A stretch of DNA of 64,000 nt from Pseudomonas furukawaii (GCF_002355475.1 NZ_AP014862.1:682001-746000), one strand, 5' to 3'. Shown: positions 42,492 through 51,548, counted from the first letter of the stretch. Notes: generated from the letters alone by a model not told the origin. Translations and numbers: made by a program.

Positions 42492-44189
42492 TCAGCGCTG
42501 GCCGTCCTCTCCCGGGCGCTTCTTCAGCCGGTAGGCGAGGGCGGGGCGGGTCATGCCCAGCAGGCGTGCCGCTTCGGACACATTCTGCTGCGCGCGTTTC
42601 AGGGCACCCTGCATCAGCGCTTCCTCCACCGCGTCCAGGCTGAGGCCGCTGTCGATCAGGTGCTCCACCCAGTCCGGCTCGACGCTGGCGCGGGTGTCCA
42701 CCAGGGCGCCGTCGCTGGTCAGCCCGATGCTGCCGGCTTCGTCGGAGTGGTGCGGGAAGAGGGCGTCGGCGCTGATGCTCTGGTTGGCGTCGGTGATGAT
42801 CACGCCGCGCTCGATGAGGTTTTCCAGCTCACGGATGTTGCCCGGCCAGTCGTAGCGCATGCAGGCCTCCAGCGCGCGGTCGGACAGGCCCAGGGTGGTC
42901 TTGCCGTAGGCCGTGTGGAGGCGCGCCAGGAAGTGATCCGCCAGCAGCGGGATGTCTTCCTTGCGTTCGCGCAGGGAAGGGATGAACACCGGGTAGACGT
43001 TCAGCCGGTAGTAGAGGTCGGCGCGGAAGCGGCCGTCCTTCACCGCCCGGGCCAGATCCTCGTGGGTGGCGGCCACCACCCGCACGTCCACCTTGCGGGT
43101 CTGGCTGTCGCCCACCCGCTCCAGCTCTTCCTCCTGCAGCACCCGCAGCAGGCTGGCCTGGGCGCGGGGCGTCAGTTCCACCACCTCGTCGAGGAACAGG
43201 GTGCCGCCGTGGGCCCGCTCGAAGCGGCCCATGCGCGACTGCTGGGCGCCGGTGTAGGCACCTCGCTCGACGCCGAACAGCTCGGCCTCGATCAGGTCCG
43301 GCGGGATGGCGGCGCAATTCAGCGCCACGAACGGGCCGCCGGCGCGCTCGCTGCGCAGGTGCAGGCTGCGGGCCATGACCTCCTTGCCCACCCCGGTTTC
43401 CCCCAGCAGGAGCACCGAGGCCTTGCCCGGCGCTACCTTGTCGATCAGGGTGCAGGCCTTGCGGTAGAGCGGCGCCTTGCCGATGCCGTAGAACTGGCCG
43501 GCGTCCTGTTCCAGACGCTGGCGCAGGTCGGCCACCTGCACCTGCAGGGCCTGGAGCTCGTCGATGATGGGGTCGCTCTGGAAATAGCGCAGGAAGGCGT
43601 CGGCGTCCTCCCACTCCTCCACCGGCTTGCCGATGATGCGGCAGCGGTCGCCGCCGCAGCCCCGGCAGCTGACCTCCTTGTAGAGCACCTGGCGGCCGAG
43701 GAAGAACGACGAGTAGCTGATGGCGTAGCCCAGCAGGGTCCAGCACACCGGCTCGTCCGAGGCCAGTCCCTCGGCGCGGCAGTTCTCCACCTCGTAGGAG
43801 TTCTGCCATTCGAGGTCGGCGTAGAACAGGCCGTTCTCGATGTCGATGTTCATCGCAAGCGGCTCGACCTTGACCATCCCCTTGAGCGAGTGCAGCTGCG
43901 GGCCGGTGAGGAACATCTCCACCGCGTCGGCGTCGGGGCGCAGCTTGCGGGCCAGCTCGGCGTCCTTAAGGCCGGACTGGTAGCCCAGGCGCAGGAACAG
44001 CCCCTTGGCCCGTTCCACGCCGAGCATCTCCACCAGCTCGCGACGGAAGGAGCCCATGGCGGCGGACTGCAGCAGGAGCATGCGCTGCTCGTCCAGCCAG
44101 ATCTTGCCCTCGTTGCCGAGGAAGCGGACCCGATCGGTCAGGTCCTTCAGGGTCGGGCTGTGCTCCGACGCCTTGTAATCCACTTTCAT
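42492..44189 (-). CDS. dmpR: Sigma-54 dependent phenol-responsive activator, DmpR/MopR type
   Basis: A 565-residue activator. The sensor domain (1-211, XylR_N plus V4R) carries a zinc site C149, E172, C175, C183 with the same spacing as in MopR, and H100 and W128 at the places of the MopR phenol-binding His and Trp. A coiled B-linker (about 212-235) leads to the AAA+ domain with Walker A GETGVGKE (263-270), GAYTGA (a GAFTGA variant used for sigma-54 contact) and Walker B GGTLFLDEV. A Fis-type helix-turn-helix ends the protein (NVSEAARLLGMTRPALAYRLKKR). It is divergent from the phenol hydroxylase operon and most likely activates it when phenol binds. Confidence 0.93.
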   Translation of the reverse strand: MKVDYKASEHSPTLKDLTDRVRFLGNEGKIWLDEQRMLLLQSAAMGSFRRELVEMLGVERAKGLFLRLGYQSGLKDAELARKLRPDADAVEMFLTGPQLHSLKGMVKVEPLAMNIDIENGLFYADLEWQNSYEVENCRAEGLASDEPVCWTLLGYAISYSSFFLGRQVLYKEVSCRGCGGDRCRIIGKPVEEWEDADAFLRYFQSDPIIDELQALQVQVADLRQRLEQDAGQFYGIGKAPLYRKACTLIDKVAPGKASVLLLGETGVGKEVMARSLHLRSERAGGPFVALNCAAIPPDLIEAELFGVERGAYTGAQQSRMGRFERAHGGTLFLDEVVELTPRAQASLLRVLQEEELERVGDSQTRKVDVRVVAATHEDLARAVKDGRFRADLYYRLNVYPVFIPSLRERKEDIPLLADHFLARLHTAYGKTTLGLSDRALEACMRYDWPGNIRELENLIERGVIITDANQSISADALFPHHSDEAGSIGLTSDGALVDTRASVEPDWVEHLIDSGLSLDAVEEALMQGALKRAQQNVSEAARLLGMTRPALAYRLKKRPGEDGQR

Positions 44190-44362
44190 GCTGTCGCACC
44201 CCGGGTTGTTCTTGTGTGGGGGAGGCCGGAGGGCATCGCTCAGGCGGGCGACTTCGGGTCCTGCTCCGGAGCGGCCTGCTCACGCAAGGCGGCCGCGTTC
44301 CTTTTCTAAGCGGCCTGAAAGACGACTAAAAGTCAATCGCCTCCCTGATGGGGAAAACCGGT

Positions 44363-44378
44363 TTCACCATTTGCTCGA
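44363..44378. promoter_or_regulatory. Upstream activator site 2 for DmpR
   Basis: TTCACCATTTGCTCGA matches the XylR/DmpR half-palindrome consensus TTGANCAATTGNTCAA at 11 of 14 fixed positions. Its centre lies 31 bp from the next site, about three helical turns, as in known tandem sites. Confidence 0.6.
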
Positions 44379-44393
44379 ACGTCCGGGTGGGCC

Positions 44394-44409
44394 TTGATCA
44401 ATTGGTCGA
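44394..44409. promoter_or_regulatory. Upstream activator site 1 for DmpR
   Basis: TTGATCAATTGGTCGA matches the consensus TTGANCAATTGNTCAA at 13 of 14 fixed positions. It is centred about 145 bp upstream of the predicted sigma-54 start, within the range of DmpR sites. Confidence 0.85.
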
Positions 44410-44520
44410 ACCAAGGCGCCCGGCCGAGCCTTGCCAAGGCCCTGTCCCAGGCGCTTCTCATTTTAAAAATCCCAGTGAATACAAGGGCTTGAGCTGATTT
44501 TTTGAGCGCTTGCCGGTCCC

Positions 44521-44536
44521 TGGCACAGCGGTTGCT
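44521..44536 (+). promoter_or_regulatory. Sigma-54 (-24/-12) promoter of the phenol hydroxylase operon
   Basis: TGGCAC-N5-TTGCT fits the sigma-54 consensus exactly, with GG at 44522-44523 and GC at 44534-44535 in correct phase. Start is predicted near 44547, 24 nt before the dmpK ATG. The AT-rich stretch at 44458-44505 may bind IHF to loop the activator, which is inference. Confidence 0.93.
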
Positions 44537-44570
44537 CAAGCCCTGTCGAGCCCACCTGGGATCCACTGAC

Positions 44571-44828
44571 ATGAACCCGAATCCACAACGCTTCGATCAG
44601 CTGCCGCGCTATGTCCGTGTGCGCAGCGAGCCCGACGCCACCTTCGTCGAGTTCGACTTCGCCATCGGCTACCCGGACCTCTTCGTCGAGCTGGTGTTGC
44701 CCCGCGAGGCCTTCACCCGCTTCTGCGAGCAGAACCGGGTCCGGCACATGGACGCGCGGATGGCCGAGGCCATCGACGCCGACATGGAGAAATGGCGCTA
44801 CGGCGAAAGCCGTGGTCCGGCCGACTGA
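44571..44828 (+). CDS. dmpK: Phenol hydroxylase assembly subunit P0
   Basis: DmpK is a small protein that helps assemble active phenol hydroxylase but is not part of catalysis. The 85-residue product MNPNPQRFDQLPRYVRVRSEPDATFVEFDFAIGYPDLFVELVLP carries the family body. ATG 44571 is chosen because the frame upstream (to 44502) overlaps the promoter. It is the first gene after the sigma-54 promoter; dmpL follows after 52 nt. Confidence 0.92.
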   Translation: MNPNPQRFDQLPRYVRVRSEPDATFVEFDFAIGYPDLFVELVLPREAFTRFCEQNRVRHMDARMAEAIDADMEKWRYGESRGPAD

Positions 44829-44880
44829 GCCATCGGCCGCCGCGTCGCCCTCCCACAACAACAAGTACAGGACGCCTTGC

Positions 44881-45861
44881 ATGAGCATCGAGATCAAGAC
44901 GGCAACGGTGGAGCCCCTCCGCCAGACGTTCAGCCACACCCGCCGGCGCTTCGGCGACAAGCCGGCCAGCCGCTACCAGGAGGCCAGCTTCGACATCGAG
45001 GCCGCCACCAACTTCCACTACCGCCCGCTGTGGCAGCCGGACAAGCTGCTCAACGACCCGAGCCGCACCGCCATTCGCATGGCCGACTGGTACGCCATCA
45101 GCGACCCCCGCCAGTTCTACTACGGCGCCTACGTGCAGACCCGCGCCAAGATGCAGGAGAACGCCGAGCACGATTACGCCTTCTGCGAGAAGCGCAACCT
45201 GCTGGCCGGCCTGGATGCCGGCAGCCGCGAGCGCATCGCCCGCCTGCTGCTGCCCCTGCGCCATGCGGAATTGGGCGCCAACATGAACAACAGCGGCATC
45301 GCCGCCGACGGCTTCGGCACCAGCGTCACCCAGCTGCACATGTTCCACGCCATGGACCGCCTCGGTATCGCCCAGTACCTCTCGCGCATCGGCCTGATGC
45401 TGGACGACGGCGACACCGAGCTGCTCGCCGAGGCCAAGCGGCAATGGCTGGAGGACCCGGCCTGGCAGGGGCTGCGCCGCTACGTCGAAGACACCCTGGT
45501 GGTACGCGACTGGTTCGAGCTGACCCTGGCGCAGAACCTGGTGAGCGACGGCCTGCTCTACCCGCTGCTGTTCCAGAAGTTCGACGAGCAGCTCTGCGCC
45601 GACGGCACCGGCCAGGTGGGCATGCTCACCGAGTTCATGCGCCTCTGGTTCGCCGAGACCCAGCGCTGGGTCGATGCCCTGGTGAAACCGGTGCTGGCCG
45701 AGAGCGATGACAACCGCCAGCTCGTCGCCGGCTGGATCGCCCACTGGCAGTCCCGTGCCCTGGAAGCCCTGGCGCCCCTGGCCGAGATCGGCCCCGGCCG
45801 CGCCGCCCTGGACACCGTCGCCGGCGAGTTCGCCGCCCGCCTGAAGAAACTCGGCCTCTGA
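44881..45861 (+). CDS. dmpL: Phenol hydroxylase small oxygenase subunit P1
   Basis: DmpL is the beta subunit of the hydroxylase core that surrounds the di-iron subunit. ATG 44881 gives 326 residues, MSIEIKTATVEPLRQTFSHTRRRFGDKPASRYQEASFDIEA, a helical ferritin-like chain without metal ligands. WYAISDPRQFYYGAYVQTRAKMQENAEHDYAF and LVVRDWFELTLAQNLVSDGLLYPLLF are typical blocks. The stop is 9 nt before dmpM. Confidence 0.93.
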   Translation: MSIEIKTATVEPLRQTFSHTRRRFGDKPASRYQEASFDIEAATNFHYRPLWQPDKLLNDPSRTAIRMADWYAISDPRQFYYGAYVQTRAKMQENAEHDYAFCEKRNLLAGLDAGSRERIARLLLPLRHAELGANMNNSGIAADGFGTSVTQLHMFHAMDRLGIAQYLSRIGLMLDDGDTELLAEAKRQWLEDPAWQGLRRYVEDTLVVRDWFELTLAQNLVSDGLLYPLLFQKFDEQLCADGTGQVGMLTEFMRLWFAETQRWVDALVKPVLAESDDNRQLVAGWIAHWQSRALEALAPLAEIGPGRAALDTVAGEFAARLKKLGL

Positions 45862-45870
45862 GGACCCGCC

Positions 45871-46140
45871 ATGACTTCCCTCGTCTACATCGCCTTCCAG
45901 GACAACGACAACGCCCGCTACATCGTCGAGGCCATCACCCAGGACAACCCCCACGCCGAGGTGCAGCACCAGCCGGCGATGATCCGCGTGCAGGCCGAAG
46001 GCCGCCTGGAGATCCACCGCGCCACGGTGGAGGAAAAGCTCGGCCGCGAGTGGGACCTGCAGGAAATGCTCATCGACGTGATCACCCTCGGCGGCAACGT
46101 CGACGAGGACGAAGACCGCTTCGCCCTGCACTGGAACTGA
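45871..46140 (+). CDS. dmpM: Phenol hydroxylase effector (coupling) protein P2
   Basis: DmpM is the cofactor-free regulatory protein that binds the oxygenase and couples electron transfer to hydroxylation. Its 89 residues read MTSLVYIAFQDNDNARYIVEAITQDNPHAEVQHQPAMIRVQAEGRLEI and end in the acidic tail VDEDEDRFALHWN, matching MmoB/DmpM family size. A GAGGA ribosome site lies at the end of dmpL. Confidence 0.94.
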   Translation: MTSLVYIAFQDNDNARYIVEAITQDNPHAEVQHQPAMIRVQAEGRLEIHRATVEEKLGREWDLQEMLIDVITLGGNVDEDEDRFALHWN

Positions 46141-46174
46141 CCCGCGCACAACGACAAGAATCGGGAGAGCCACC

Positions 46175-47701
46175 ATGGCCGCCAAACGCCTGAACCAGAA
46201 AGACAAGTACCGCTGCCTGACCCGCGACCTGGCCTGGGAGCCCAGCTACCAGAGCAAGGACGACATCTATCCCTTCGAGCGCTTCGAGGGCATCAAGATC
46301 ACCGACTGGGACAAGTGGGAGGACCCCTTCCGCCTGACCATGGACGCCTACTGGAAATACCAGGCCGAGAAGGAGAAGAAGCTCTACGCGATCTTCGACG
46401 CCTTCGCCCAGAACAACGGCCATACGCACCTGTCCGACGCGCGCTACGTCAACGCGCTGAAGCTGTTCCTCTGCGGCGTGACCCCGCTGGAGTACCAGGC
46501 CTACCAGGGCTTCGCCCGGGTCGGCCGGCACTTCGGTGGCGCCGGGGCGCGGGTCGCCTGCCAGATGCAGGCCATCGACGAGCTGCGCCACGTGCAGACC
46601 CAGATCCACGCCATGAGCCACTACAACAAGCACTTCAACGGCCTGCATGACTTCGCCCACATGCACGACCGGGTGTGGTTCCTCTCGGTGCCCAAGTCCT
46701 TCTTCGAGGACGCCCGCACCGCCGGCCCCTTCGAGTTCCTCACGGCGATTTCCTTCAGCTTCGAATACGTGCTGACCAACCTGCTGTTCGTGCCCTTCAT
46801 GTCCGGCGCGGCCTACAACGGCGACATGGCCACCGTCACCTTCGGCTTCTCGGCGCAGTCCGACGAGGCCCGGCACATGACCCTGGGGCTGGAGGTGATC
46901 AAGTTCCTGCTGGAGCAGCACGAGGACAACGTGCCCATCATCCAGCGCTGGATCGACAAGTGGTTCTGGCGCGGTTACCGCCTGCTGACGCTGGTGGGGA
47001 TGATGATGGACTACATGCTGCCGAACAAAGTCATGTCCTGGGCCGAGGCCTGGGAGGTCTACTTCGAGCAGGCCGGCGGCGCGCTGTTCAAGGACCTGGA
47101 GCGCTACGGCATCCGCCCGCCCAAGTACGTGGAGCAGACCACCCTCGGCAAGGAGCACATCAGCCACCAGGCCTGGTCGATCTTCTACCAGTACAGCCAG
47201 GCCACCAACTTCCATACCTGGATGCCCACGGACGAGGAGCTGGACTGGCTCTCGGCCAAGTACCCGGACACCTTCGACCGCATCTACCGCCCGCGCTACG
47301 AGCACTGGCGCGAGATGCAGGCGCGCGGCGAGCGCTTTTACAACAACGCGCTGCCCATGCTCTGCCAGATCTGTCAGATCCCCCTGGCCTTCACCGAGCC
47401 GGACGCGGATACGACGCTGAGTCATCGCAGCGTCGTGCACGGCGGCGAGCGCTTCCATTTCTGCTCCGACGGCTGCTGCGACATCTTCCAGTTCGAGCCG
47501 GAGAAGTACGTCCAGGCCTGGTTGCCGGTGCACCAGATCCTCCAGGGCAACTGCGGCGGGGGCGATGTCGAGGCGGTGGTGCGGGACTACTACAACATCG
47601 CCTTCGGCGAAGACAACTTCGACTACCAGGACTCGCCCGAGCACCAGCGCTGGCGCGAGTGGCAGGGCGAAAGGCCCGCCGAGCCGGCCAGGGTCGGCTG
47701 A
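46175..47701 (+). CDS. dmpN: Phenol hydroxylase large di-iron oxygenase subunit P3
   Basis: DmpN holds the di-iron site where phenol is hydroxylated to catechol with O2. The 508-residue protein has the expected ligands E106 (PLEYQ), E136 and H139 (DELRH), E197 (FSFEYVL), E231 and H234 (SDEARH). A C-terminal YHS-type Cys block (MLCQICQIPLAF, FHFCSDGCCDIF) is also as in dmpN. All key residues are intact, so the enzyme should be active. GGGAG precedes the ATG. Confidence 0.96.
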   Translation: MAAKRLNQKDKYRCLTRDLAWEPSYQSKDDIYPFERFEGIKITDWDKWEDPFRLTMDAYWKYQAEKEKKLYAIFDAFAQNNGHTHLSDARYVNALKLFLCGVTPLEYQAYQGFARVGRHFGGAGARVACQMQAIDELRHVQTQIHAMSHYNKHFNGLHDFAHMHDRVWFLSVPKSFFEDARTAGPFEFLTAISFSFEYVLTNLLFVPFMSGAAYNGDMATVTFGFSAQSDEARHMTLGLEVIKFLLEQHEDNVPIIQRWIDKWFWRGYRLLTLVGMMMDYMLPNKVMSWAEAWEVYFEQAGGALFKDLERYGIRPPKYVEQTTLGKEHISHQAWSIFYQYSQATNFHTWMPTDEELDWLSAKYPDTFDRIYRPRYEHWREMQARGERFYNNALPMLCQICQIPLAFTEPDADTTLSHRSVVHGGERFHFCSDGCCDIFQFEPEKYVQAWLPVHQILQGNCGGGDVEAVVRDYYNIAFGEDNFDYQDSPEHQRWREWQGERPAEPARVG

Positions 47702-47758
47702 CGCCAGCGGTGGGCGCCACGCGCCCGCCTTCCACCTCATTACAAGAAGGACAGTGTC

Positions 47759-48118
47759 ATGCCCGTGACCGCCATAGGCGCCTATGAGGCGCAATCCCTG
47801 GATCGCCAGGACAACTTCAACGGCCTGCAACTGGTGTACCTCTGCTGGGAGCGCCACCTGATGTTCTGCGCCCCCGTCACCCTGCCGCTGCCGCCGGACA
47901 TGGCCTTCGGCGACTTCGTCGAGACCGTGGTCAAGCCCGTGATCGCGCCGCACCCGGACGCGGCCAAGGTGGACTTCAGCCAGGCCCGCTGGCGCCTCGA
48001 TGACGCCCCCTTCCAGCCGGACCCCGGTGCCGGGCTCGCCGCCAACGGCATCGGCCACAAGAGCCTGCTGCACCTGGACACACCCGGCCTGGATGGCCTT
48101 TCCGGCAGCTTCAACTGA
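47759..48118 (+). CDS. dmpO: Phenol hydroxylase subunit P4
   Basis: DmpO is the small third subunit (gamma) of the oxygenase. The product has 119 residues, MPVTAIGAYEAQSLDRQDNFNGLQLVYLCWERHLMFCAPVTLPLP, with the conserved LVYLCWERHLMF block and C-terminal GIGHKSLLHLDTPGL. AAGAAGGA precedes the ATG. It is followed after 10 nt by dmpP. Confidence 0.93.
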   Translation: MPVTAIGAYEAQSLDRQDNFNGLQLVYLCWERHLMFCAPVTLPLPPDMAFGDFVETVVKPVIAPHPDAAKVDFSQARWRLDDAPFQPDPGAGLAANGIGHKSLLHLDTPGLDGLSGSFN

Positions 48119-48128
48119 GGGTCGCGCC

Positions 48129-49190
48129 ATGAGCTACCAGGTCACCATCGAACCCACCGGCGAGCAGATCGACGTCGAGGAGGGCCAGACCATTCTCCAG
48201 GCAGCCCTGCGCCAGGGCGTCTGGCTGCCCTTCGCCTGCGGCCACGGCACCTGCGCCACCTGCAAGGTGCAGGTGCTGGAAGGCGAGGCCGATGTCGGCG
48301 CCGCGTCCCCCTTCGCCCTGATGGACATGGAACGCGACGAGGGCAAGGTGCTGGCCTGCTGCGCCATCCCCCAGAGCGACCTGGTGATCGAGGCCGACAT
48401 CGACGTCGACCCCGACTTCGCCGGGTACCCCGTGCAGGACTACCGCGCCACCGTCACCCGGCTGGTGGACCTGTCGCCCACCATCAAGGGACTGCACCTG
48501 AAGCTGGACCGTCCCATGGCGTTCCAGGCCGGGCAGTACATCAACCTGCAACTTCCCGGCATCGAGGGTACCCGGGCCTTCTCCCTGGCCAACCCGCCCA
48601 GCCGCGCCGACGAGGTGGAGCTGCATGTGCGCCGGGTGGAAGGCGGCCTCGCCACCGGTCATATCCACGACCAGCTCAAGGTGGGGGACGCGCTGGAACT
48701 GTCCGGCCCGTACGGGCAGTTCTTCGTGCGCACCTCCCAGCCCGGGGACCTGGTCTTCGTCGCCGGCGGGTCCGGGCTGTCCAGCCCGCAGTCGATGATC
48801 CTCGACCTGCTGGAGCGGGGGGATACACGGCACATGACCCTGTTCCAGGGGGCTCGCACCCGCGCCGAGCTCTACAACCGCGAGCTCTTCGAGGGCCTGG
48901 CCGAGACCCATGGGAACTTCACCTACGTCCCCTCCCTCAGCCAGGCGGCCGAGGACAGCGAGTGGACCGGCTTCCGGGGCTACGTGCATGACGCCGCGAA
49001 GCAGCATTTCGACAACCGCTTCGCCGGCCACAAGGCCTATCTCTGCGGCCCGCCGCCGATGATCGACGCCGCGGTCACCGCCCTGATGCAGGGCCGGCTG
49101 TTCGAGCGCGACATCTTCATGGAGCGCTTCCTCACCGCCGCCGACGGCGCCGGGGAAAGCACCCGCTCGGCGCTGTTCAAACGTATCTGA
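48129..49190 (+). CDS. dmpP: Phenol hydroxylase reductase P5 (FAD, 2Fe-2S)
   Basis: DmpP passes electrons from NADH through FAD and a 2Fe-2S centre to DmpN. ATG 48129 gives 353 residues, identical to the family length. The plant-type ferredoxin cysteines are C37, C42, C45 and C77. The FAD block RAFSLANPPSR, the NAD block FVAGGSGLSSPQSM and the C-terminal YLCGPPPMIDA are present. It ends the six-gene hydroxylase set. The ferredoxin DmpQ and ring-cleavage DmpB genes do not follow. Confidence 0.95.
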   Translation: MSYQVTIEPTGEQIDVEEGQTILQAALRQGVWLPFACGHGTCATCKVQVLEGEADVGAASPFALMDMERDEGKVLACCAIPQSDLVIEADIDVDPDFAGYPVQDYRATVTRLVDLSPTIKGLHLKLDRPMAFQAGQYINLQLPGIEGTRAFSLANPPSRADEVELHVRRVEGGLATGHIHDQLKVGDALELSGPYGQFFVRTSQPGDLVFVAGGSGLSSPQSMILDLLERGDTRHMTLFQGARTRAELYNRELFEGLAETHGNFTYVPSLSQAAEDSEWTGFRGYVHDAAKQHFDNRFAGHKAYLCGPPPMIDAAVTALMQGRLFERDIFMERFLTAADGAGESTRSALFKRI

Positions 49191-49270
49191 ACCAACCCGC
49201 TGCACCCGCCCATCCGCACTGACGCGTGCGGAGGGCGGCACACGCCCATAACAACAAGAAGGAAATGCCG

Positions 49271-50158
49271 ATGAGCACCACCCTGCGTGCCCTGTCCTGC
49301 TGTGCCCTCGCCACCCTGGCCCCGCTGGCCCTCGCCACCGAAGGCGGTGGTTCCACCTACCCGGTGGGCGCCGAGAACTACCTGTCCGGAGCCATGCCGC
49401 CGCCCGGCTTCTACGGCCAGGTGTTCTCCACCCACTACGAGGCCGATACCCTGCGGGGCAACGATGGCCGCAGCCTGCCGGTGGATTTCCGTGTCCGCGC
49501 CAACGTCATCGCGCCACGCCTGATCTGGGTGAGCGAGCGCCAGCTGTTCGGCGGCAACCTGGCCTTCGCCGCCCTGTTTCCCTTCGTCGACCTCGAGGTG
49601 GAGGTGAATGGGCAGTCCCAGAGCAAGAGGGGACTGGGGGACATCATCTTCGGCCCGGCCCTGGGCTTCCACCACAGCGACACCCTGCACAGCGTCCTGG
49701 CCCTGGACTTCATCGCGCCCACGGGGGAGTACGACCGGGGCGACCTGGCCAATATCGGGCGGAACTACTGGACCATCGAGCCGGTGCTGGCCATCTCCCG
49801 CATCGACCCCGCCGGGCTCAACGCCAGCGTCAAGCTGATGTACGACTTCAACCTGGAAAACTCCGCCACCGATTACCGCTCCGGCCAGGAATTCCACTTC
49901 GACTACGCCGTCGGCTGGGGCCTGGGCAACGGCTGGGTAGTGGGCGTGGGCGGCTACTTCTACCGGCAGACCACCGACGACCGCCAGCACGGCGAGCGCA
50001 TCGACGACAACAAGGGCCGCGCCTTCGCCATCGGCCCATCGGTCATGTACCAGAACCCAGAGGGCTGGTTCCTCACCGCCAAATGGGAGCAGGAGACCGG
50101 TGTGCGCAACCGGGCGGAAGGCGATGCCTACTGGCTGAAGCTGACGGTGCCGTTCTAG
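49271..50158 (+). CDS. Outer-membrane SphA/MetA-pathway-type protein
   Basis: A 295-residue outer-membrane protein of the phenol_MetA_deg/SphA family. Signal peptide MSTTLRALSCCALATLAPLALA is followed by a mature start TEGGGSTYPVGAENYLSGAMPPPGFYGQVF and alternating beta strands ending VYWLKLTVPF-like (AYWLKLTVPF). ATG 49271 is preferred to 49265 because AAGGA lies 7 nt before it. It probably lets the aromatic substrate cross the outer membrane, judged from family and from its place 80 nt after dmpP. Confidence 0.85.
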   Translation: MSTTLRALSCCALATLAPLALATEGGGSTYPVGAENYLSGAMPPPGFYGQVFSTHYEADTLRGNDGRSLPVDFRVRANVIAPRLIWVSERQLFGGNLAFAALFPFVDLEVEVNGQSQSKRGLGDIIFGPALGFHHSDTLHSVLALDFIAPTGEYDRGDLANIGRNYWTIEPVLAISRIDPAGLNASVKLMYDFNLENSATDYRSGQEFHFDYAVGWGLGNGWVVGVGGYFYRQTTDDRQHGERIDDNKGRAFAIGPSVMYQNPEGWFLTAKWEQETGVRNRAEGDAYWLKLTVPF

Positions 50159-50318
50159 GGCTGGCTCCGCTCTCCTTCCGGGCGAGGGGCCGGTGGGCAG
50201 CGCAGGGTGCCAGGAGGGCGGACCTGCGGCCCGCTTGGCAAATAAGCGATCCATGTTCGGAGCACGAGGGATTGCATGTGGTCCCCGATCAGGGGCTCTC
50301 GTACGCAAGCTGGCAAAT

Positions 50319-50380
50319 CGTAGCCCGGATGGAATCCGGGAGTGGTGGTGGGAACTTCCCCGGATTTCATCCGGGCTACG
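50319..50380. repeat. Long inverted repeat, CGTAGCCCGGATG type
   Basis: The left arm begins CGTAGCCCGGATGGAATCC at 50319. The right arm ends CCCCGGATTTCATCCGGGCTACG at 50358-50380, nearly perfectly complementary over 23 positions, with about 17 nt between. This REP family is widespread in gammaproteobacteria. A second hairpin, CACCCCC-GCA-GGGGGTG, lies at 50391-50407. They occupy the gap of about 300 bp between the SphA-type gene and the methyltransferase, where no gene is seen. Confidence 0.85.
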
Positions 50381-50464
50381 GACTGACTTCACCCCCGCAG
50401 GGGGTGAGTCCTTTCTCCCCTTTCCCATCGGGGGTGAGGGGGCTGTGCCCCGCGCGGTCCTCGA

Positions 50465-51403
50465 TCAGCCGCGCCGAAACACCATCGCCTTCAACCCCGC
50501 ATCCGGGTCGATGTCCTCGAACTCCGGCGGGTTCTCCAGGCGCTCGACGAAACGCAGTTCCGGCGCTTCCGCCGCCATGCCCTGGATCAGGAAGTCCGGC
50601 CCGATGCCGGGGTCGTTCACGCAGGCCAGCACCGTTCCGGTGTCGCTGAGCAGTTCCGGCAGGCGGCGGAGGATTTTCTGGTAGTCGCGGGTGAGGGCGA
50701 AGCTGCCCTTCTGGAAGGATGGCGGGTCGATGATCACCAGGTCATAGGGCCCGCCCTTCTTCACCTTGCCCCAGGACTTGAACAGCTCATGGCCGAGGAA
50801 GCTCACGCGGCCGAGGTCGTGGCCGTTGAGCCGATGGTTCTCCCGTCCCCGGCTCAGGGCCGCGCTGGCCATGTCCAGGTTCACCACCTGCTCGGCGCCA
50901 CCGGCGATGGCCGCCACCGAAAAGCCGCAGGTGTAGGCGAAGAGGTTGAGTACCCGCTGGCCACCGGCGTTGGCCCGTACCCAGTCGCGGCCATGGCGCA
51001 TGTCGAGGAACAGGCCGTTGTTCTGCTTGCGCCCCAGGTCCAGCTTGAAGCGCAGCCCGCCCTCGTTCACCACGCATTCCTCGACGTCCTCGCCCCAGAG
51101 CCGCTCCTGGGTGCTCTCCAGCAGGTAGCGATGCTGCAGCAGCAGCGACCGTGCGCCGCTGGCCCGCCAGGCCGGGGATTCCACCAGGCGCAGCAGCGTC
51201 GCCTTGAGTGCGGCCAATTCGTCCGCGCCGGGCTCGCGGAACAGCGACACCAGCAACACGCCCTGGAGCCAGTCGGCGGTCAGTTGCTCCAACCCGGGAT
51301 AACGCCGGCCACGGCCGTGGAACAGGCGGCGGATCTCGTCCGGGGGAGACGCCAGGGCAGTGGCGAGGTGCTGTTCGAGGAAGGCGAGGGCGTCAGGGGT
51401 CAT
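50465..51403 (-). CDS. Class I SAM-dependent methyltransferase, RlmI/RlmK-like C-domain
   Basis: A 312-residue methyltransferase of the PF10672/COG1092 kind. The central NNGLFLDMRHGRDWVRANAGGQRVLNLFAYTCGFSVAAIAGGA holds SAM motif I. NLDMASAALSRGRENHRLNG follows, and motif IV is YDLVIIDPPSFQKGSFALTRDYQKILRRLPELL. The DPPSF motif is like that of rRNA cytosine-5 methyltransferases, but no PUA domain is present, so it is not RlmI itself. Stop and start positions fit a single gene on the minus strand. Confidence 0.83.
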   Translation of the reverse strand: MTPDALAFLEQHLATALASPPDEIRRLFHGRGRRYPGLEQLTADWLQGVLLVSLFREPGADELAALKATLLRLVESPAWRASGARSLLLQHRYLLESTQERLWGEDVEECVVNEGGLRFKLDLGRKQNNGLFLDMRHGRDWVRANAGGQRVLNLFAYTCGFSVAAIAGGAEQVVNLDMASAALSRGRENHRLNGHDLGRVSFLGHELFKSWGKVKKGGPYDLVIIDPPSFQKGSFALTRDYQKILRRLPELLSDTGTVLACVNDPGIGPDFLIQGMAAEAPELRFVERLENPPEFEDIDPDAGLKAMVFRRG

Positions 51404-51548
51404 GGCGGGCAGGGGCTGGGAAAAGAGGGCGGGATTCTAACCCAGGCGCACGCAATCATTGTCTTGCCGCCCATTGCGAATGAAAATTGTCTCCCGCCGA
51501 AACGCCCAGGTGTTTCTCCACGCCATCCCCGCCTCCAGTGAGGAACGA

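Noticed and set aside
46082-48130. 682-codon minus-strand frame opposite dmpN and dmpO
   Set aside because: Shadow of the di-iron oxygenase gene.
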